From Myxococcales bacterium (GTDB taxonomy: Bacteria; Myxococcota_A; Polyangia; Polyangiales; Ga0077539), in the NCBI GenBank assembly GCA_016792845.1, contig JAEUKH010000054.1:195708-259707 (forward strand): a DNA stretch of 64,000 nt. The letters run 5' to 3'. Shown here piece by piece: positions 59,783 to 64,000 of the stretch. Every line of letters starts with the position of its first letter. Position 1 is the stretch's first letter. The notes below the pieces were generated by a model that was not told the DNA's origin, ran no database searches, and saw only the letters and a list, made by a program, of their open reading frames with translations. A program made the translations under genes and the position numbers.

Positions 59783-60618
59783 AGAGGCGACGTACGCTGT
59801 GGGCCCTGTCGATGGTGGCGGCCTTGGGGTGCGCGTCGAGCGCGCCGAACGAGCGACGGATGGTGGCCCGGCGGGCCGCGGTGATGCAGAGCACGCAGTC
59901 GCAAGAAGATCACTCGCGCTGCGATTCGACCCGCCCGGGGCGCACGTCGAGCGAGTACGACACCAACGGTGACGGCACGCCCGATGTGCGCAAGGTGTTT
60001 CAGACCATGGGCGAGGGCAACGCCATCCATGCGGTGATGGTGTGCCGCGAGGCCGACTTGAACCACGACGGTCGCAAAGACGTCTTTCGCTTCTACAACG
60101 ACGAAGGGCGCACCCTGCGCGAAGAAGAAGACCACGATTTTGATGGTCGCATCGACACCATCACGTACTTCGACGGCGGCAGCGTCGTGCGCCGCGAGAT
60201 GGACACCAACGCCGACGGCATGGTCGACATGCGGGTGTTCTACCGCGACGTGGGCGCGGGCGAGTCGCGCTCGAACGCGGGCACCTCTGAGAATCGCCCC
60301 CAGGAGCGCGCCCGCGAGGTGCGCCCCTTCCGCGCAGAGCGCGAGACCCAGAACGACAACAACCCCGAGTTTCGCGCTGACTATTGGGAGTTTTACGACG
60401 CCCACGGCCACGTCGTACGCATCGGGTGGGACTACGACCACGACGGCCGCGCCGACCGCTGGGATCGCGTCGACCGCGTGAGCCCGCAACGGGTCGACGC
60501 GCCCGAGCCCGCTCCCGCAGCGCCCGCTGCGCCGACCCCCGCTGCGCCGACCCCCGCTGCGCCGACGACCCCCGCTGCTGCGCCCGCCGCGGCTGCGCCG
60601 CCCGCCCCGACGCCCTGA
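59779..60618 (+). CDS. Paralogous lipoprotein with Asp-rich calcium-loop repeats
   Basis: A 279-residue lipoprotein (MKRRRTLWALSMVAALGC, Cys at 18) that starts at a GTG overlapping the previous stop (GTGA). Five loops are visible: DTNGDGTPD, DLNHDGRKD, DHDFDGRID, DTNADGMVD and DYDHDGRAD, with intervening strands such as VFRFYNDEGRTLR and YWEFYDAHGHVVR. A charged insertion (about 155-200) and a Pro/Ala tail follow. It is clearly a diverged tandem copy of 59012-59782. It is probably an envelope protein that binds calcium; function unknown. Confidence 0.72.
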   Translation: MKRRRTLWALSMVAALGCASSAPNERRMVARRAAVMQSTQSQEDHSRCDSTRPGRTSSEYDTNGDGTPDVRKVFQTMGEGNAIHAVMVCREADLNHDGRKDVFRFYNDEGRTLREEEDHDFDGRIDTITYFDGGSVVRREMDTNADGMVDMRVFYRDVGAGESRSNAGTSENRPQERAREVRPFRAERETQNDNNPEFRADYWEFYDAHGHVVRIGWDYDHDGRADRWDRVDRVSPQRVDAPEPAPAAPAAPTPAAPTPAAPTTPAAAPAAAAPPAPTP

Positions 60619-60705
60619 CTCCCTGAGAAATCTCCTGCGAGGCTGCGCACAAGCTGCGAGAGCCGTGCTAGAGCCGCGCGACGCCGTCACGACCGAGTTG
60701 GAGTC

Positions 60706-61968
60706 GTGAGCGATCGAGAAGTGACCGACATGACTGACACTCCCAAGGGCGACCGGCTCCAGAAGGCGCTTGCGCGGGCCGGGGTCGCCTCGCGCCGCCA
60801 CGCTGAAGAACTCATCACCGCGGGGCGCGTGCGCGTGAACGGTCGCATCGTGACCGAGCTCGGCACCCGGGTGACCCACCGCGACAAGGTCGAGGTCGAC
60901 GGGCAGCGCATCGTCGCAGAGTCTCCGGTGTATTTGCTCTTTCACAAGCCCCGCGGGGTGGTCACGACGCTCTCAGACCCCGAGGGGCGTCCGACGATTC
61001 GCGAGCTCTTGAAAGACGTCACCGAGCGGGTCTACCCCGTGGGGCGGCTCGATTTTCACACCTCCGGGGTGCTGCTCCTCACCAACGACGGCGACCTCGC
61101 GCAGGCGCTCTTGCACCCGCGGCGCAGCGTGGCCAAGACCTACGTGGCCAAGGTTCGGGGCATCGTGACCGACCTCCAGCTTGATCCTTGGCGCACGGGC
61201 ATGGTGCTGCCGCCGAGCGAGGGCGACCCTGACGAGAAGCGCGTGCCGACCTTGCCCGCCGACGTGCGGGTGTTGCGTACGACGCCGCCCACCGAGGCGA
61301 CCGAGTACACCCGCGCGACCCCGGGCAGCACCTGGCTGCAAGTGACCCTGCGCGAAGGGCGGACCCGGCAGATTCACCGCATGGCCGAGGCCACCGGCAT
61401 GTTCGTGATGCGCCTCGCGCGGATCGCCTTCGCGGGGGTGACCGCCGACGGGCTGCGACCGGGCGAGTCGCGGCCGCTCAGCGACAAAGAGGTGACGGCG
61501 CTGCGGGTTCAGTACCTCCGTCCGGTCGAGCAAGGTGCGCCCGAGTTTGAGCCCGAGCCGGTGATCGCGAGCCCGAAGAAGGGCAAGAGCGCCGTCGAAA
61601 TTGTGATGGAAGAGGAAGAAGACCCGAGCCCGGCCTTCACCCGCGGGGCGGCGCCGCACACCATGCCCGAGGCGCGGGGGCTGGGGCGCCCTGGGGCGGC
61701 TCCGAAGGGGCGCGGGGGCCCGCGTCGCGAGGCTCCGGGTGGCGGCCGCGCAGGGGGCCGCGCAGGCGGTCGCGCGGGCGGCGAGGGCGGCCGTTCGGGA
61801 GGCACGGGCGGCGGTCGTTCGGGCGGTCGCTCGGGGGGCGCGGGCGGCGGTCGTTCGGGCGGCGGCGCGCGCGACAACGCCAACGCCGGAGCGCGCGATT
61901 CTCGCGGCCGTTCAGGGCCTTCGCGCGGTCAGCGTGGGGGCTCCGGCGGTCGCGGTCGCGGGGGCTGA
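60706..61968 (+). CDS. rluB: RluB/RsuA-family pseudouridine synthase with RGG tail
   Basis: A 420-residue RNA-modifying enzyme. An S4 RNA-binding domain (about 17-75: RLQKALARAGVASRRHAEELI) precedes the catalytic domain with FHKPRGVVTTLSDP and VGRLDFHTSGVLLLTNDGD, placing the catalytic Asp at 116; GRTRQIHRM is the conserved RQIR-like motif. About 130 residues beyond the core are an Arg/Gly-rich tail with GGRAGG and GGRSGG repeats, probably an RNA-binding extension. Start is GTG 60706 or, equally plausible, ATG 60730. Family members modify 23S or 16S rRNA; the exact site is not known. Confidence 0.92.
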   Translation: MSDREVTDMTDTPKGDRLQKALARAGVASRRHAEELITAGRVRVNGRIVTELGTRVTHRDKVEVDGQRIVAESPVYLLFHKPRGVVTTLSDPEGRPTIRELLKDVTERVYPVGRLDFHTSGVLLLTNDGDLAQALLHPRRSVAKTYVAKVRGIVTDLQLDPWRTGMVLPPSEGDPDEKRVPTLPADVRVLRTTPPTEATEYTRATPGSTWLQVTLREGRTRQIHRMAEATGMFVMRLARIAFAGVTADGLRPGESRPLSDKEVTALRVQYLRPVEQGAPEFEPEPVIASPKKGKSAVEIVMEEEEDPSPAFTRGAAPHTMPEARGLGRPGAAPKGRGGPRREAPGGGRAGGRAGGRAGGEGGRSGGTGGGRSGGRSGGAGGGRSGGGARDNANAGARDSRGRSGPSRGQRGGSGGRGRGG

Positions 61969-62022
61969 CGATTTTCTTTGACGTGGTGGGCGCGTACGGA
62001 TACAACACGCCCACCTCAGCGA

Positions 62023-62099
<77 letters not shown>

Positions 62100-62105
62100 A
62101 CACAC

Positions 62106-62147
62106 AACGTCACCCTCCCTTCACCGGGGGGGTGGCGTTTTGTCTTT
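62106..62147 (+). terminator. Intrinsic terminator after tRNA-fMet
   Basis: AACGTCACCCTCCC (62106-62119) pairs with GGGGGGGTGGCGTT (62126-62139) through a 6-nt loop, two pairs being G-U, followed by the T-rich TTGTCTTT. This is a strong rho-independent terminator just downstream of the tRNA. Confidence 0.9.
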
Positions 62148-62215
62148 GGGGCGCCTTCGGCCTGCGCAGGGCCCAGGCTTGACGCGCTCGGCTGCGAGGT
62201 CGTACCCGTTCGCCG

Positions 62216-62620
62216 GTGAAACGCACGGTGTCGGTTGCGCTGCTCGTCGCTGGCGTTGTCTCGGCGGCGACGGTCACGGCGTCAGGGCAAACACGACCCG
62301 AGGCGGGTACGATCTGTGTGCCGCCGGTCAGGCGCGCGCCCTTCGGCCCCGGCGATGCGCCGCCTCACGCAGCCTTGCCTGAGGGCATGTACGTCTTTCG
62401 CGTCGATGACGGCGAAGCGCTCGTCGTGCGACGCGACCGAACGGCGCGGCTGCGCGGCGTGCCCGCAGGGCGCCACACGGTGTCGCTGTGGATCAGGCGT
62501 CGGCGGGTGGCGTCGTTGCGCGTGAACCTGGCGGCCCGGGCCGAGCTCTGCGTCGCGCCCGACAGCTACAACGGCCCGCAGATTCAGCGCTGCAACGACT
62601 GCACGCGCCCGCGGGGCTGA
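62216..62620 (+). CDS. Small secreted hypothetical protein
   Basis: A 134-residue protein starting at GTG 62216 with a signal peptide (VALLVAGVVSAATVTASG-QT). The mature part contains PEGMYVFRVDDGEALVV, then RLRGVPAGRHTVSLWIR, a PEGA-like or surface-antigen-like beta unit, and four Cys near the ends (ICVPP, LCVAP, RCNDC). It is the first gene after the tRNA. Its 3' end overlaps a frameshifted minus-strand gene by 37 bp. No family is recognised. Confidence 0.6.
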   Translation: MKRTVSVALLVAGVVSAATVTASGQTRPEAGTICVPPVRRAPFGPGDAPPHAALPEGMYVFRVDDGEALVVRRDRTARLRGVPAGRHTVSLWIRRRRVASLRVNLAARAELCVAPDSYNGPQIQRCNDCTRPRG

Positions 62621-63019
62621 CGCGCTCCGCCTTGGACCTCCAGACCCTGCACGGCGGGCTCGTTGCCGACGACGAATAGCTCGCCGTGCTCGACACGCTC
62701 GGGCGTCGGTGATGGGGAGCAAAAAGGCGTGGTGCGGGCCGCGGTCCTTCACGAAGATCGGCAGCCCGTCGGCGCGCCCCGCGGGGATGGTGCGGGCGTC
62801 GTCGCGGGAGATGTAGAGGATCACCTCCGCCCGCGGCAGGATGCTGACCATCAGGCCGCGCTGAACGCCGTTGACCGTGTGCTCGCCGAGGACGAGGCCG
62901 ACGAACTCGTTGAGCTTCACGACGGGCGTGAGCGCGAACGAGAGAATGCGTGCGAGGCCGGGGATGTGGGCCTTCGCGAACTGCCGGAGGCGCCTGTTGG
63001 TGTTGGTGGTGTTCGGCAT
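62584..63019 (-). pseudogene. Frameshifted hypothetical gene
   Basis: From ATG 63019 the frame reads well (MPNTTNTNRRLRQFAKAHIPG, then GVQRGLMVSILPRAEVILYIS, GPHHAFLLPITDA) and then turns into Arg-rich noise. Near 62690-62712 the neighbouring frame takes up a protein-like sequence, ERVEHGELFVVGNEPAVQGLEV, and ends at a TGA at 62584-62586. One extra or missing base in that stretch would join them into about 145 residues. No slippery heptamer is evident, so decay or a base-call error is more likely than programmed frameshifting. Function unknown. Confidence 0.55.
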
Positions 63020-63180
63020 GACGGGGTGTTCTCCTGCGCGGTCGAAGGGGGCGCGGGAGCAGGGTAGGTCGCCGATTCGGGTGGCACGCGAACCCGCCGC
63101 GCGAACCCGCTGTGAAGGGATCGGCCTGAACGAAACGCTCGACGAACGCTCCCCTTCGTCAGACCATCGGGGAGTCGTCG
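63020..63180. promoter_or_regulatory. Divergent intergenic region with 11-bp direct repeats
   Basis: Lies between the frameshifted minus gene and the nuclease gene. CGCGAACCCGC occurs at 63087-63097 and again at 63100-63110, a 13-bp period, which could be a tandem binding site. A good Shine-Dalgarno GGGGAG precedes ATG 63181. No clear -35/-10 pair. Confidence 0.4.
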
Positions 63181-64000
63181 ATGAGTTCCAGCACCTACAG
63201 CCCGGCGAAGACCGTGCATCCCGTCCATTTCGAGGACTTCAGCGGCGAGCAGTTCGAGCGACTGGTGTTCGCCTACCACCTTCGCGTCGGACGCTGGCGT
63301 TCGCTCGAATGGTACGGGCAGGTGGGGAGCGACCTCGGGCGCGACATCTGGGGCGTTCGTGAGGACGATGGCCGCGGTGAGCCCGTCTGCATCCAATGCG
63401 TCAACCGCGCGCAGTTGACCTTCAAGAAGGCCAGCGACGACCTCGCGAAGGCGGTCGCGGGTCCCACCGGCAAGCCCGCCGTGTTCCTGTTCGTCTGCCG
63501 GGCCTCGGTATCGGCCGAGATGCGCGACCAGATTCGCGTCGAAGCGCGGAAGCTTGGCATCGGTCGGTGTGAGTGCTGGTCGGGGGTCGAGTTCGAGGAG
63601 CGCCTTCGACGGGACGCGGAGTCGCTGCTGGTGCGGTTCATCGAGGGGGTCGAGTTCCCGGACGCTCCCGAGCGCCTCGCTGGTTTTGTCGGCGGGATCG
63701 GCGCGGCCAGCGACCGCGAGACCGTCCGCCAGATGGCGCGGCTGTTCGAGCGACCGGCGTTCTACACGGCGATGGGCGAGGAGAGCTGTCTGCCGGCCTT
63801 CAAGCAGGCGATCACCGACACGATCCAGGCGTTGAACACCGGCATCTGGCAGACGCGGGACGGGCAGCTCATTGAACGCATCCCGACCCGCCACCATCTC
63901 CGCGATGAGCGACTGCGTGAGCGGATGACCGAGGTGGAGCGAGGACTCGCGCGACTGCGTGCCACCTACGACGCGCTGTTTCGCTCTGGGAAGCTCCGGG
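63181..64000 (+). CDS. Mrr-like PD-(D/E)xK nuclease-domain protein, 3' end outside window
   Basis: The first 273 codons are present; the gene leaves the window open. ATG 63181 follows GGGGAG by six bases. Residues about 15-95 match the pattern of restriction-endonuclease-like domains: FSGEQFERLVF, then GSDLGRDIWGV with the metal-binding Asp55, and VCIQCVNRAQLTFKKASDDL. The last motif has Gln72 but Val at 74 where Mrr enzymes have Lys; Lys82/83 may substitute. A second domain (about 150-250) contains LFERPAFYTAMGEESCLPAF and TIQALNTGIWQTRDGQ, a module I recall from other Mrr-type proteins in defence contexts. The C-terminus seen is a coiled coil-like helix. Probably DNA defence; partners would lie to the right. 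Confidence 0.65.
   Translation, partial: MSSSTYSPAKTVHPVHFEDFSGEQFERLVFAYHLRVGRWRSLEWYGQVGSDLGRDIWGVREDDGRGEPVCIQCVNRAQLTFKKASDDLAKAVAGPTGKPAVFLFVCRASVSAEMRDQIRVEARKLGIGRCECWSGVEFEERLRRDAESLLVRFIEGVEFPDAPERLAGFVGGIGAASDRETVRQMARLFERPAFYTAMGEESCLPAFKQAITDTIQALNTGIWQTRDGQLIERIPTRHHLRDERLRERMTEVERGLARLRATYDALFRSGKLR

Noticed and set aside
58764-59894. 376-codon minus-strand frame with RVRV repeats
   Set aside because: The RVRV run is only the antisense reading of the GCACCC microsatellite in the lipoprotein gene.
62690-62712. Programmed ribosomal frameshift
   Set aside because: No slippery heptamer or downstream structure is apparent; mutation or a sequence error is simpler.

Overview
The window is GC-rich (about 70 %) chromosomal DNA that I place in the Myxococcota, probably a Polyangiales-type myxobacterium. 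This is inferred from gene texture, not from a marker-gene tree. The signs are a eukaryote-like Ser/Thr kinase with TPR/PEGA and FG-GAP partners, at least eleven predicted lipoproteins with Asp/Gly/Ala-rich linkers and Cys-rich or EF-hand-like repeats, GT-C type membrane proteins, and an ECF sigma factor with an atypical membrane partner.

Layout, left to right. 1-3989 (minus): a beta-barrel protein (cut by the left edge) and two beta-propeller lipoproteins in one operon. 4195-7945: small envelope proteins, a 43-bp tandem palindromic repeat array between convergent genes, a Cys-rich lipoprotein and a Cse60-like protein. 7890-10305 (minus): HTTM-type membrane protein, one-TM partner and selD in a 4-bp-overlap operon. 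10461-13814: envelope proteins facing an ECF sigma factor operon. 13978-22618: PcrA/UvrD helicase, acyl-CoA synthetase, class II aldolase, a single-chain aconitase/isopropylmalate-dehydratase relative with its swivel domain first, and a decayed RecF/SMC-like ATPase. 22722-29158: complex I genes nuoA-B-C-D-G-H-I, without nuoE/F or nuoJ-N. 29254-36928: a large propeller lipoprotein and three GT-C-like membrane proteins. 37098-37854: a toxin-antitoxin locus whose toxin frame is broken by one TGA. 37860-45314 (minus): four genes with 4-bp overlaps, encoding a permuted esterase-like lipoprotein, a Cys-rich fibrinogen-domain lipoprotein, a PDZ-hydrolase and DNA photolyase. 45382-50181: enoyl-CoA hydratase, RimK, TsaE and PrkA kinase. 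50189-58678 (minus): FG-GAP lipoprotein, TPR-PEGA protein, Ser/Thr kinase, signal peptidase I, LepA and a ribbon-helix-helix regulator. 59012-61968: two Asp/Gly calcium-loop lipoproteins and an RluB-type pseudouridine synthase with an RGG tail. 62023-64000: initiator tRNA with a terminator, a small secreted protein, a frameshifted gene, and an Mrr-like nuclease cut by the right edge.

Most neighbours on a strand are packed with 4-bp ATGA overlaps, so the window reads as a series of short operons. Housekeeping genes (nuo, lepA-lepB, tsaE, uvrD, rluB, tRNA-fMet) alternate with lineage-specific envelope genes. The most unusual items are the nonsense-interrupted DUF4258-type toxin, the apparently circularly permuted esterase lipoprotein, the 29-residue-repeat sigma-factor partner, the REP-like 43-bp array and the nuclease at the right edge.
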